A DNA stretch of 64,000 nucleotides from Siphonodentalium dalli (lineage: Eukaryota > Mollusca > Scaphopoda > Gadilida > Siphonodentaliidae), in NCBI GenBank assembly GCA_032622095.1, contig CP136061.1, positions 63,677,127 to 63,741,126 on the forward strand, given 5' to 3'. Made by a program: the position numbers and the translations under genes. Of the stretch, positions 37,469-49,051 are shown piece by piece (the stretch's first letter is position 1; every line of letters begins with the position of its first letter). The notes below the pieces were generated by a model. It saw nothing but the letters and a program-made list of their open reading frames with translations, did no database searches and was not told where the DNA came from.

Positions 37469-37847
37469 CTAGCCGATGAGCCCGACGTTGACCGGGCTAT
37501 TCAAAAACCAAATTTCAAGTCGATAGCGCCACCCGTTTCCGAGATCTGGTCTGCGCATGCGCGAAGCTTGCGTCGCACGGGCTCGGCGACCCGATAAAAA
37601 TCGTATCCGGGGCAAGATACATTCACATAGCAAATTTCAAGTCGATAGCTCCACCGTTTCCGAGATCTCGTCTGCGCATGCGCTGCACGGGCGTCGCACG
37701 GGCTCGCCAATATGACAACGACGACCGCCTGGTCAAACTACACACACGTACCAAGTTTCGTCCCAATCGGTCGAGAATCGTAGATTTGTATAAATGACAT
37801 ACAGACAGACATACAGACAAACAGAGATCTTCAAAATATATATGAGA
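37469..37847 (-). mobile_element. Helitron-like element, short copy
   Basis: A third head-to-tail copy, 379 bp with about two internal units. Its 5' TCTCATA follows a host A (complement of T at 37848), and its CTAG at 37469-37472 touches the 5' end of the next copy. Confidence 0.7.
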
Positions 37848-39533
37848 TTAAACACATCTGGTGAACAAATACGTTTATCCATAACTCAACCTTAAACTTA
37901 TTAAAATATCACCTCTTGTTTTCATTGGTTAGGACAGGTAGGGAGCTAACCTAACTTTTTTACCAAAATGGCTGACTCGCGATAGCATTACCTTCTGTTT
38001 TAGTCAGGGCGACTCGTGATAGAATTATATTATCTTCTGAATAAGTTGGGGCGATTCTCGATAGCATCACCAGTATTAGTTGGGGCGACTGATTTTCTTC
38101 AATTGTTCACTATACAGGCACACCATAGGAGGGAAGCAAGCCCTCAGTGACACCACATTCGCGCTATATGACCATGGAAATACTATAGATCTGTGCAAGA
38201 GATGCTTATTTAAGTCAATAAGTACACCATATGAGGTAAGCCTGCAAGCCCACATGAAGTGACACCACATTCATGCTATATGACCATAGTAATGGCCCAA
38301 ATCTCTGCAAAAATATTAAAAAAAATATATATAAAATAATACTAGAGTTCCAGGAAGGAGACATCAATTCTTTGGAAATAGGGGATGCTGATAATATAAA
38401 ATTAGTGATTATATCTTTGATTGTTGTACACAGACTCACATTTGACTGTTGAGTACTAGGCTAGTTAAAACAGGTTAAAATTAGCCCCATGCTCCTCTTT
38501 TGTTGTAGGTGATACACCAGGTTATGCCAATTGTTTATGTGTAGGTGAGATAGTCATTACAATTACGCTTAAGTGCAATTAGTTACGCTTAAGCGCAATT
38601 CATTACGCTTAAGCACAATATGTGATATTTGTGCTTAAGCACAATTGATCAAAAAGCAATTGATTGCGCTTAATTTCAATTATTTGCACTTAAGCGCAAT
38701 TCATTATTAAATCTGAATTTGGCCTCCCATAATAGTGTAAATATATTTGTTCATCTTTGATAATTAGATAGTCATGGATTAAGGCCCTGCAAATATGGGA
38801 GTTTTCATTTCGATTTGAAACTCGAAATCGATACGTGCAAAAGATTTTAAATTGCAACAAATCTTGAATCGAATCACTTTATTGAGCATGATGATAGGGA
38901 AATGTTCAGGGAAACATTTAAAGTGATAGCCAAGACGAACTGAAAAAGATAGACCATTTTAGCGAGAGCTTCTTGACTCAAACGTATTACACTATGCCTT
39001 CAAATATAAATTGAAAACAATAAAACCTAGTCTGGAGCATCTTTAACGTAGATCATAATATAATAATCATGCATCATGTGTATCTACAAGAAGTGTAAAT
39101 AACCTTCAATGAAAACATAGATAACATAAATATTTAAATAGCCGTGGCAAATTGAAAAGACTATTTCAGCAGGTGCTACTTGGTTCAAAATTGTTACACT
39201 ATGCCTTAAAATATAAATTAAACACGATAAAACTTAGCCCTGAATACATGGATCATCTATCTCTATATAAGCCATGAAGAATTTGACTGTGTGTGTCTCT
39301 AAATCTTTTGGCACAGTTAAAAATATATCACCTTCATGTCTGATTGCGCCCATTTTAAAATACGACATGCAAAATGTCAGGCAAATCGGTTCGAGAAGAC
39401 CTGAGATAACGCATTTGCCAAAGGTTATCAAGGCAATTCTTGTCATTTATGGGACCATCTCCTTTTATACTCAACAGAATACATGCAACAAATGAATGAA
39501 TTTGAGCCATGGATTAGTGCAAAATACACTTGT

Positions 39534-39649
39534 GTGCTCTACTAACGATGCAAAAAACATGGTAATTATAATTAAAATGAATTTATGGCTGGAGTCATAA
39601 ATTCATTTTCATTATAATTACCATGTTTTTTGCATCGTTCGGAGAGCAC
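39534..39649. repeat. Near-perfect 116-bp hairpin
   Basis: Arms of about 54 bp: GTGCTCT...ACGATGCAAAAAACATGGTA to its inverse ending AGAGCAC, loop GCTGGAGT; two mismatched patches. Resembles a very small MITE. Confidence 0.85.
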
Positions 39650-40030
39650 TAAATTTAGAAGATATGTAGGACAATTGGCACACATATGTTCACATGACCA
39701 GGGGAATGTTATGGGATAGGCGCATTTGACCTCAGATGACTACTTAAAGGGGGACTAATAAATTGCATGATCAATAAAGCAATTATCATCAACTCAGAAG
39801 ATGTGTTGGAAAATTGGTGCACATAGGTAACAGGGCACAGGGAATGTCACGGGGTAGGTGCTGTTGACCTCAAATGACTTAATGAGCTACTAATACTTGG
39901 CAATAAAGAACGTTTGTTATCAGCTTAAAATATAGATGGTAACTTTATCCGGCGAGTGTGATGCAATAGGCGCTGTTTACCTCAGGTGACTAAAATTATT
40001 TTAAATGACTTCAAGGGGCACTTATAATTT
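39643..40030 (+). repeat. About 130-bp diverged tandem repeat, three copies
   Basis: AGAAGATATGTAGGACAATTGG, GGGAATGTTATGGGATAGGC, TTGACCTCAGATGACT and a final GGGGGACTAATAAT-like block recur at about 39655, 39795 and 39930. Confidence 0.65.
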
Positions 40031-40089
40031 ACTAATTCTTCACACGATTTTCCTGCATGTCATGTTTGTCACCAGTCATTTTTGACAGG

Positions 40090-40260
40090 CAATCCCCTAG
40101 TCATATAATAATCATGCATACAGTATATCTACAAGAAGTGTAAATAACCTTCAATGAACACATACAACATAAATATTTAAATAGCCGTGGCAAATTGAAA
40201 AAGACTATTTCAGCAGGTGCTTCTTGGCTCAAAATTGATACACTATGCCTTCATATGGTG
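40090..40260. repeat. R1 fragment
   Basis: Shares AATCATGCATACAGTATATC, ACAAGAAGTGTAAATAACCT and CAGCAGGTGCTTCTTGGCTC with R1 copies at 39.0 and 41.6 kb. Confidence 0.65.
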
Positions 40261-40534
40261 TACTTATTGACTTGAAATAGGGGGAAAAACCCTATTTTTA
40301 TATTATCAGCATCCCTGTCCCCAAGAATGTGTGTCTCCATCACAGAGATCAAGTATATTTTATATATGAGTCATATCCTGCACAGATCTATACCATTTCC
40401 ATGTCATAAGAGGGATTTAGGGGTTACTGGGGGATTGCTTCCCTCATATGGTGGGCCTATATAGACTTTAGTGATGTGTTTAGGCCTGTGCCATTTAAAA
40501 TTAATTCAGGGGGGAATCAATGAATATTAATTTT

Positions 40535-40585
40535 TATTTGCGCTTAAGGGCAAATCTTTTGCACTTAAGCGCAAATATTTCACGA
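40535..40585. repeat. Relic of the CTTAAG palindrome family
   Basis: Contains TTGCGCTTAAGGGCAAA and TTGCACTTAAGCGCAAA in tandem, the internal motif of the MITEs at 36110 and 61870, without recognisable ends. Confidence 0.5.
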
Positions 40586-41184
40586 CTTTTTGTTTTAAAT
40601 TTAATGCGCTGGATAAAATATAGTCCCTCAATTAGCATCGCTCTTATCGTTAAAAATGCTGATAAAGATGAAAAATTGCCACATTGAATAGAAACAAATA
40701 TACACGACACATAGTTTCTGCATGTACCTGACATCTTTTTCAGATGTTTACCACTTACTAATTGCAGTTTTGATTTTACCTTGAAGTTGAAGGTTGACGA
40801 TTATCGCAATACGATAGGGGAACACCTTGTAACGTAACTATCACCAGTATAACATACTCTGATAACTTATCGCCAATTTCATGCTTAAGAAATTTTATAC
40901 ATAACATCTTCGGCTTGCTTTATTTTATTTTTATGAAAAGGAATAAAAATGGGGTGATAAATATATCTAACGACAAATAGCACCAAATTAGCCATTTTCC
41001 CGTGAAATGGAATAGTGAGCGGGGCTGGATTGGGCATGGATGAGATTATGAATTCAGCTGACGTCAATTTGAAACGTAGGAATATCTAACACCGAAGCGT
41101 GAACCGGACTATACATTGCGACAGCTTATCGATAATTACCCCCCCCGCAAATGTGTGATGTTTCAGGGGGTATATTGGCATAAG

Positions 41185-41759
41185 TGCATTAGAATAAATC
41201 TTTAACATGGATCATCATATAAAAATCATACATAAAGTATAACTGAGGATTTCATTTTATATTAATTCTCTCTAGTGGCATTATTCCAAATGGCATTTCA
41301 GGATATACGGTAATGTTTATTTCTATCTTAGTATTCATATAGAGGAGATAGTGTAATAATATTTGATAGCTTGATAGTCATGGATTAAGACCATGTGTAT
41401 TGGGAGTTTTCATTTTGATTTGAAACTCGTAATGATAAGGCCAAAGATTTTACATTGCAACAAAACTTGAATCGAGCATGAAGATAGGAGAAAGTGCAGG
41501 GAAACAAGTTAAGTTCTTGGCTCAAACATGTTGCTCTATGTCTTCAAATTTAATTTAGAAGGAATCATGAAACTTAACCCAGAGCACTGAATACATCTTT
41601 AATGTGGATCATCATATAAAAAACATGCATAATGTACATCTACAAGAAGTGTAAATAGCCTTCAATAACACATACATAACATAACATATATATTTAAATA
41701 GCAGTGACAAATTAAAAAACTAAAAATTTCAGCAGGTTCTTCTTGGTTTAAACATTGTT
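41185..41759. repeat. R1 copy, left part, broken by the LINE
   Basis: Carries R1 motifs (GGATATACGGTAATGTTTAT, GGGAGTTTTCATTTTGATTT, TTCAGCAGGTTCTTCTTGG) and stops at the LINE; the remaining R1 sequence continues at 44254-44340. Confidence 0.75.
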
Positions 41760-42054
41760 TATTTCCCATCAGATTTATAATTACATGAACAGTTTATACA
41801 TGATTTGACAAAGTAACAGAATTACAGTGATGGATGATTTATGAATATAATTGTATCTGATGAGAGGGGAGAACAACAGTAAGCACGTGGCTTTTTATGA
41901 TTGTCGTCCTCCCGCTGTGTCTTTTGGGCCCTGTAAAATATTTCAAATTTGTATATGCATTTTTTCTTTAAGATTTAGGGCTCGGCAGTAGATAGACATT
42001 ATAAATCGGTTTGATTCGTGTACTGTGAGTACGAAGGTATGATTTGCAGAGAGA

Positions 42055-42055
42055 G

Positions 42056-42105
<50 letters not shown>

Positions 42106-42106
42106 T
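42055..42106. repeat. (GA)n microsatellite
   Basis: A nearly pure GA tract within the 3' untranslated part of the LINE. Confidence 0.9.
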
Positions 42107-42245
42107 GCCAGATTGTGATGTTACACGTGATTTATTTATTTATTTATGCGGAACGGATTCTTCGAGACTGACCGGCATACTTTGTTTAAAAATGTAAGAT
42201 TCTATATATATATATTTTTTTTATTTATTTTGGAGCTCAATATCA

Positions 42246-44251
42246 CTATTGAAATCGCTTTGTATGAATTATGTATTTTTGGAATTCTTCAAAAATTGTT
42301 TGATTCGTGTCCACACTTAGGGCGTCGTCACCATTTAGGAAGATACTAACCGAGGGGATAACAGTAGTTGGAAGGTTATCAAGGAAATTTTGTCTATGGA
42401 GTGAAAAACGCTGACATTGGAATATAAAGTGGTAGTTATCTTCTATTTGGCCGCACAGACATCGGTCAGTGGTAGAGATATAATTTTGGAATTTATGTGA
42501 GTTCAAATCACTGCAGAAGTTTCGAAGGCGTGCGTGAATTACTTGGGCTTTTCTTGTGTAACAGTATTTGAAACGTGGGTTTTTCTTTACATAATATTTG
42601 TTTATGGTCGCTCTAAACTCGTCATGATCCACTATGTCCCGTGTGGTCGCCGGCAGGGAATTCCAGATGGCGGCTGTGTTCAATATGAAGGATTTGTCAT
42701 GGGAATTTGCGTGAAATTGCGGAAGTCTGAAGTTTTTGGCGTTTCGGGTGTTAATTCTTGATACGTCTGATACGATTGGAGGAACCAGGTCTTGGAGATA
42801 CACGGGGGTCAGATTATTAATAATTTTGTGGAATAAGTAAAGTTTGGAATTTTCTCGTCTATTTTTGAGTAGTTCCCAGCCAACCTCTGATAAAAGTTTT
42901 CTGTCACTAACAGACCTAGTACACCCAGAGACAATTCGGGCTGCCTCAAGTTGTATTTTTTCCAAATTTCCAGATTCTAATGCAGTGCAGTTATCCCAAA
43001 TAGTGTTTGCATATTCTAAGGTTGGTCGTATGTATGTGAAATAGCATTTCTCTAGTGTTTCTCTGTTTAGGACATACTTGAGTTTTTGTAACACATATAT
43101 TCGTTGCCATGCATTTTTAGAAATATATTCAATATGAGCTTTCCAGCTGCAATTGTCTTCAAAAATAATTCCCAGATGTTTGTGGTTAGATACTGTTCGT
43201 AATGGTACGTTACCCATATGCAGGTCCGGGTGATTCATGGGAGTTTGTTTGCGTGATATGCACATAGCTTCTGATTTGCTAGTATTAAAGTTTACTATCC
43301 ATTTCTTTGACCATGATTCCAATGTGTTTATATCACTTTGCAACATTTTGGCGTCTTCTATGGGGTCTTTAATGGGGAGAAAAATTGACGTATCATCGGC
43401 AAATAGTCGTATATTGCATGTAATTCCTTTGACAATGTCGTTGATGTATATTAAAAATAGAATCGGTCCAATAACGGAGCCTTGGGGCACACCAGCTTTA
43501 ACTCTGCCCCACGAGGAGGATTCGGAGCCAATAACGACTCTTTGTTCGCGGTTATTTAGATAGGATTGAATCCATCCGAGGAGGTTTCCTTCAATTCCGA
43601 TACTTTTTAATTTATAGAGTAAGCCACGATGCCAAACTTTGTCAAATGCTTTGCTTATGTCAAAGAATAAGACTCTAATGTCCTGACCTTCATCGAGACA
43701 CTTGCTAATTTGATGGTAAATTTCACATAATTGATATGAGGTAGATTGCCCAGGAAGAAATCCAGCTTGGTTCTTGCATAGGAAATTGTTCGTTGTAAGG
43801 TATTTAAGTAGATATTTAGCTGTACATTTCTCATATACTTTACCAATACAGCTGAGCAGAGATATGGTCTATAGTTTCCAGGATTTGTTCGATCACCATT
43901 TTTGAATATAGGGACGACATTTGCGCGTTTCCATTCATGTGGAAAGAAAGAATTAGCCATAAACTCTTTAAACATTATCTTGAGAGGATGTCGCAGACTG
44001 GGGCAATGTTTAAGGATGCGCGGACTTATCTCATCATAACCGGTAGACTTATCAGCCACAAGATTTTTCAGTGTTTCAGATATGTCGGTTTCAGATATAT
44101 TTATTTCGTTTAGCACTGTAGATGATAACGAAGGTGTGATATTAGGTATGGTGGCAGATGAGTCGTCGACGGTGGAAATACTGCAAAAGTAGTTATTTAA
44201 AGCTGCAGCCTTTTCAATATTTGATGAGTGTGAGCAGTTATTCCACACCAA
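42246..44251 (-). pseudogene. LINE reverse transcriptase, frameshifted
   Basis: RNA-directed DNA polymerase of the retrotransposon. The upstream frame (44251 down to about 43866) carries the N-terminal RT region (LVADKSTGYDEISPRIL, WKRANVVPIFKNGD, NYRP). Immediately after NYRP one base appears to be missing near 43865, and the protein continues in the next frame down to the stop at 42246. That second frame has motif A (FDISKAFDKVWH), motif B (AGVPQGS) and motif C (LFADD), the catalytic aspartates of RT. The C-terminus has a Cys/His cluster (CLCGQIEDNYHFIFQC) typical of many LINEs. No endonuclease domain remains. One frameshift plus 5' truncation makes this copy inactive, but it is otherwise little decayed, so the insertion is fairly young. 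Confidence 0.88.
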
Positions 44252-44799
44252 AGATGGCTCAAAAGTGTTATAATATGCCTATATAAAATTAAAAATAATA
44301 AAAATTAGCCCTGAATACATGGATCAATTCTCTCTAGTGCCATCATGACGCGTTCATTGTGTTAAAAGGCGATACCCCTCTGTATGGAGTGCTGGCGGGG
44401 TATCGACCCCACTAGAAGTTTCCAGCTAAATACACTGACTGCCATGTCGATTTGGTTGTCAACGATGGGTCTGTTTGTAAATGTTATTGTCCACAACACC
44501 ATAGATGATAATTTCCGCATGATTTATATCATTATTTTTCATGTCTTTTGAGTTTTTATTTAATTTTTGCGTGAGATATTAGATATGCAATGGAGATTTT
44601 TTCACAGACTACAATGTATCGACATTAAGGGGTTAATAAAACCGGCGGTGGACAACCAATAGCTGAAGAGGTGATGGCAACACTCTCATTGATATTTTTG
44701 TCAAAGACAACTGATAAATTACGTGTTGGTCGACAATTTCAGCGCTAAATATAAGTCTAGTGGGGTACCCCACTTCCGATTTTTAATGCAATGTTCGTG

Positions 44800-44940
44800 T
44801 CATGATTATCCCTGATGGTATTTCAGGATATACGGTAATGTTTATTTCTATCTCCGTATTCATCACAGACAAATACAGGAAATAATGTAATCATATAAGT
44901 TCACCGTTGATGACTAGATTAAGGGTCAGATGCACGTTTG
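44800..44940. repeat. R1 fragment
   Basis: GATTATCCCTGATGGTATTTC, GGATATACGGTAATGTTTAT and CATCACAGACAAATACAGG match R1. Confidence 0.6.
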
Positions 44941-46566
44941 CCCAAAATATGGCTGAAATAACTGAAAACATAACTGTTGTATGAGCCAAAAACAACAATG
45001 GAAAAAAGAAAAAATGCATAGTAACCAGATGTCATATAGCTCAGCTTTATACATAGAATGTGTTGGTGAATTATTATAGTATGCTGGACACTTTGGTTTG
45101 ACAAATGTGGGAAATATTTGGGAAAAATAGCATGTCTTTAGGTACCGAGAACTTTTAAATAACTAAAAATATTTGACCAAAGAATTGACCATGGTGTGCT
45201 ATGGTATCTGGTTTACATGAGAGGAGCCATGTTTTTTTCGTAAAATGAGCTGCTTTGCCATCAGAGACGGATTCCAAGATGACGACAATCTGCACTATCA
45301 ATGGCCGCCATTGAAAACGTAAGTCAAAATTTATTCTGTTCGTTTGCTGACAAAAAACAGCTGAAAAAGGCAAATATCACAATATGCGTACCCGATCTCC
45401 AATGGATTATCTGTATAGCTATCAGGAGAAGTCATATTGACATCACTGACTTCCAATCTAGCTACTTTTATTGGAAAAAAAAGTAGAAAACATTTGATGG
45501 AAATTTAAAGTAAAATAAGCTTGATATCATTGCGACAATATTAAAATGATATAATTCATCTCTTAAAAGTATCAAAATTGCACATAGTTAGTAATATTTA
45601 TGTTTAGTTACATTAGTTTTCCAAAATAATACGAAAATATACGTTTTCTGTGTAAAATACGGGGAACTATATATTGCGGCATACTCAAGTGAGTTATGAA
45701 ACCAATTCCAGTAATTTGCGGAAGTGAAAACCGAAACTTGATTTTCTCTTCAAATTTGTGAAATTACGCATTGCATAATGTCCGATCGCTCTCAATAACG
45801 ACCCATATTTAAGGAAGAGTAATTGGGAACGTGTCAGCACTGGTGGTACCAACGATCGCATGAATGATTTTGTACTTCGGTGTAAGTTTGATAAATTGTT
45901 GATGACTTGTAAAAAATTTTTACAAAATGGCTGACCGACGTGAATTTCAAACATTCTTATATGTTTTAACAAAAAACGTACAACACACAACGTTTGAAAC
46001 GCTAGTCATATATATGTTATTTTGATCATAATAATCATGGTCGCAATGTATTTTTTCTTGTGCTATTTCTCATTAAAAAAATGAATCATGTTGCCAAGTT
46101 CTGGTCACATGCTATTTTGTATTGCTGACCAGAGTGAACATACCACAATTTTTTATTTTTTTACAATTTGGAGGCCCAACGTCCAGATATTTCAAGTTTG
46201 TCCTATTTTGGTTGTAACCAATTATAATAGTTGATTTTATAATACTATCAAGTGCCTAATATAATAATCGTGTCGTTACTTTAGTGATGGGTGGGGTTTA
46301 GGCTGAAAGTGAAATTAATAATTATAATATTATAATATATAATAATAGTGTCATATCACATGGCAATTTTACTCTGCCTCAATGCCAAAAAATACAAGTG
46401 ATCATTGAGAATTTTCTCCAAATTAATAATCATGTTGACACTTTTACCAAGCACCCGAATGACCTGATAGTAATTCAACTATACTAGTTGAATATGTATA
46501 TGTATTACGGTTTCATGGATCTTCAAATAAAAACAAGGAAAATAATCCAACAATAAATACCATATA

Positions 46567-46647
46567 TGTGACTTACTAGATCATGCCATGAATGGCTACG
46601 TATGGGCATAGCCAGATTAGAGATTCATGGCATGATCTAACATCACA
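46567..46647. repeat. Short hairpin element
   Basis: TAGATCATGCCATGAAT pairs with ATTCATGGCATGATCTA; the outer TGTGAC/CATCACA and inner GGCTA/TAGCC also pair. A half copy lies near 5945-5960 (GACATGATCTAACAGAC). Confidence 0.75.
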
Positions 46648-47272
46648 CAAATGATTCATGCTGCATGGATCAAATTTCATCTAATGCCTGTGCATTTACT
46701 ATATTAATATTATTACACTTCAATGTGGCTGCATTTTCAAGGACCTCATAATGGGAACAGGTAGTGAAATAGCTACCATTCATTGACTGGTATATATAAT
46801 GCTGGAGTATTATGTACCCCCCCTCCCCCCCACAGAACAAATTTTGGTCCAAACAGTTGGAAATAAATGTGTTAAGTCTCACGAAATATTAATAGTTGGA
46901 AAAATCACAACAATAATATGTAGAAATTGTTCTTATAGTTTTAATTTTGCAACCAGTAATTAGTGGGGAATTTGAAACGTTGAGATAACAAATTAGAAAA
47001 TTATAACCCAACATAGAGGGGTGCAAATTATATTTTGCAAATTTGGGACTGGGAGGGAGTTAACGTGGTCTGGGTCAAGGGGTGCTGCTTTTGGAAATTC
47101 AGACAGTGGACACCCCACCCTCAACAGAGATCCTCTAGCTGGGTGTACTGGTTACATGGTACTAATTAATTAACCCTCAAGCAATATTTTAACTCACTCA
47201 GTGTTATCTTATTTTTCATAAAATATTTCTCTTGGATTTGTTAACTTGCAAAATGTTTTGTCTTTATTACAG

Positions 47273-47422
47273 TTGACTGAACACTAACACATTGGATTGT
47301 CATGGGGTTGTCCTGTATCCGGTAGGAGAAGTGCAATGAGAGGTTGGGGTTGTTCTGTACCTGGTAGGAGAAGGGCAATGAGAGGTTAATTCCTGATTAC
47401 CTGTAACTGTCAATATTTACAG
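47273..47422 (+). ncRNA. Candidate non-coding or 5'UTR exon
   Basis: A 150-nt segment with a strong acceptor (TTTTGTCTTTATTACAG) and a strong donor (CAG|GTAAGTTG) on the plus strand. It has no long open frame and contains a near-perfect 40-bp direct duplication (GGTAGGAGAAG...CAATGAGAGG twice). With the similarly bounded segment at 48198-48319 it suggests a spliced transcript whose exons here are non-coding. Splice sites alone are weak evidence; no promoter or poly(A) site was located. Confidence 0.3.
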
Positions 47423-48197
47423 GTAAGTTGAGATAGATAATTTCAATTCATTAAGGCAGCTACCACAATTAGCTGGAAACAAATGTTTTGAACATCCCAT
47501 CACAGTTAATAGCATTAAATAACAGTTGCGATTGTGTCCCCCTCTGTACCTGTAGTATATCTCTGTTATGCTCGCACCAGAGTTAATGAACCACAGGAGT
47601 TGTCATGTGAACTGGGGTCTTTGTTAAGTTCAATCTAAAATACATGTGTATTATCAAAATATCTTTTGTTTTATTTTATCCTGTCGCTGCCATCCAATAG
47701 CAAAGACACATTCAGGATCTCTGACATTTTCTATGAATTTTAAAATAATGAAATTGAGTTGAGCCTGTATGAAAACAAAACCATAGTTATATGTTAGTTT
47801 TTTTCCAAATATTTCAATTAGTACCAGTATAGGGCGATTCAGATCAACATGAAACTATCAAGTAATTAAATGAAACCTCCCAACAGTTGCTGGAACCCAT
47901 TTGAGGTGATCGTTAAATCTAATTTGTAGTCCCCCCCCAATAAAGCATTTAACAAGGCATTGAGATTGACCACTCAACGCTTCATCTACATACGTTTTAC
48001 ATGAAAATAGTTTGTGTTATTTTATTTGTGTAATATTTGGTGTCTAATGCGAATTTACCCTGAGAGAGCTTTTGTTATTTTATTTGTGTAAACGTGGTGG
48101 CGGTGGCAACCCCACAGAAAGCTAATGCTGTTATACATTGGTGGTGCGAAATTGAAAGTTAAGAAAATTTATATTAAAATTTGTCTGTCCCTTATAG

Positions 48198-48319
48198 GTG
48201 ATTGAAATAACCTGGAATCAAAGAAATGGAATCCTTGCCATATGTAGTTATTGACAATGCCGACTAACTGTGAGGTTGCCCTGCTGATAACAGTGGTGCT
48301 ACAATGAGCAGATGAGCAG
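48198..48319 (+). ncRNA. Candidate second non-coding or 5'UTR exon
   Basis: A 122-nt segment bounded by a polypyrimidine acceptor (TGTCTGTCCCTTATAG) and donor GAGCAG|GTATGT. It contains only short open frames, including a 13-codon ATG frame beginning MESLPYVV. It lies 775 bp after the candidate exon at 47273-47422 on the same strand, consistent with a 5'UTR or long non-coding RNA. Confidence 0.3.
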
Positions 48320-49051
48320 GTATGTAATTTAATTTAGCGTCAATACTACACAACAGGTATGTGCGATTTTTGGTATAACCCATTACCCATGGTCCATCAT
48401 ATGACAAATACATTACCTTACAGAAAGTGACACCTTTGAGGTCAATATAAACTGTATTTCAACAGACTTATCACCAATATTCAATGGCATAGTGAGATTG
48501 ATTACTTTGATATAGTGGGAATACTTTGCATCATTGGGATAAAACCACAGAATGTCAGAAGCAAAATTTATGATTTATTCATGTGTATTTATTTGGTCAG
48601 TTCAGTTAAGTATGATATCAATGACAATCTGTCATATATTGAGAGATATTATGCATTGAAAAGCTGAATGAGAGTACTATCTTTTGAGAGTTCAGAATTT
48701 TTTTTTTTTTTTAATTGAAAATTAAATAATAACTACTATTAAACTAGAGGTGTGACTGTCCCAATGGGACTACGGATACCCCCCTGTTTTTAAAATACTA
48801 AGATGTTTCACATGTCAGTAAACATTTAGTTAAAATAATAAAATAACAGTTCACATTGCAGGTGTACAACCATAACCCTAATCTTAAACCTATTGACCAA
48901 AAAATGTAGGAATAAAAGCTTGGACAAAATTATGTATGTTGCGAAAAAAATTCTAAGTCGAAAAAGGGGAATAACTCCACACAAAATATGTCAGACAAAC
49001 GTCATAATCGCAGGTGCACAGGTTCCCATGGTACTAAATATCAGTGCCAAG

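Larger units (their letters stand above)
36110..38729. mobile_element. TA-flanked palindrome-rich MITE split by Helitron-like elements
   Basis: Inverted ends TGGGAGGCCAAATT / AATTTGGCCTCCCA between TA dinucleotides (36108-36109 and 38730-38731). Next to each end are multiple TTGCGCTTAAGCGCAA-like palindromes (36143-36225 and 38560-38700). The centre is occupied by the three Helitron-like elements and 37848-38555, which shows no gene and has a GGGGCGACT(G/C) short repeat near 38000-38090. The element itself interrupts dispersed repeat R1, which stops at about 36105 and resumes at about 38733. Confidence 0.7.
35390..39260. repeat. Dispersed repeat R1, interrupted copies
   Basis: R1 includes TGAGGATTTCATTTTATATT, GGATATACGGTAATGTTTAT, GGGAGTTTTCATTTCGATTT, AAGACGAACTGAAAAAGATA, TTCAGCAGGTGCTTCTTGG, GTTACACTATGCCTTCAAAT and ATGGATCATCATATAAAAAT. 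Copies run 35390-35960, then 35960-36105 continuing at 38733-39150 after the MITE insertion, then 39165-39260. Confidence 0.75.
41760..44253 (-). mobile_element. 5'-truncated non-LTR (LINE) retrotransposon
   Basis: A retroposon copied by target-primed reverse transcription, inserted in a copy of dispersed repeat R1. The coding part is the reverse transcriptase at 42246-44251; the 5' part with the endonuclease is missing. The low-coordinate end (41760-42245) is the 3' untranslated region and holds a (GA)n tract. R1 sequence stops at about 41759 (TTCTTGGTTTAAACATTGTT) and resumes at about 44254 (TGGCTCAAAAGTGTTA), the same R1 position on both sides, consistent with a diverged target duplication of about 15 bp. 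Clade (Jockey/CR1-like) is not resolved. Confidence 0.85.
44340..47272. other. Mostly unassigned sequence
   Basis: Apart from the R1 piece (44800-44940) and a hairpin (46567-46647) nothing is recognised. At 45301 ATGGCCGCCATTGAAAAC is followed by GTAAGT, a conceivable tiny first coding exon, but the GGCCGCC motif is common in repeats here. Confidence 0.35.

Noticed and set aside
45301-45318. ATGGCCGCCATTGAAAAC|GTAAGT as a first coding exon
   Set aside because: Only six codons, and ATGGCCGCC-like motifs are abundant in repeats across the window; not enough to call.
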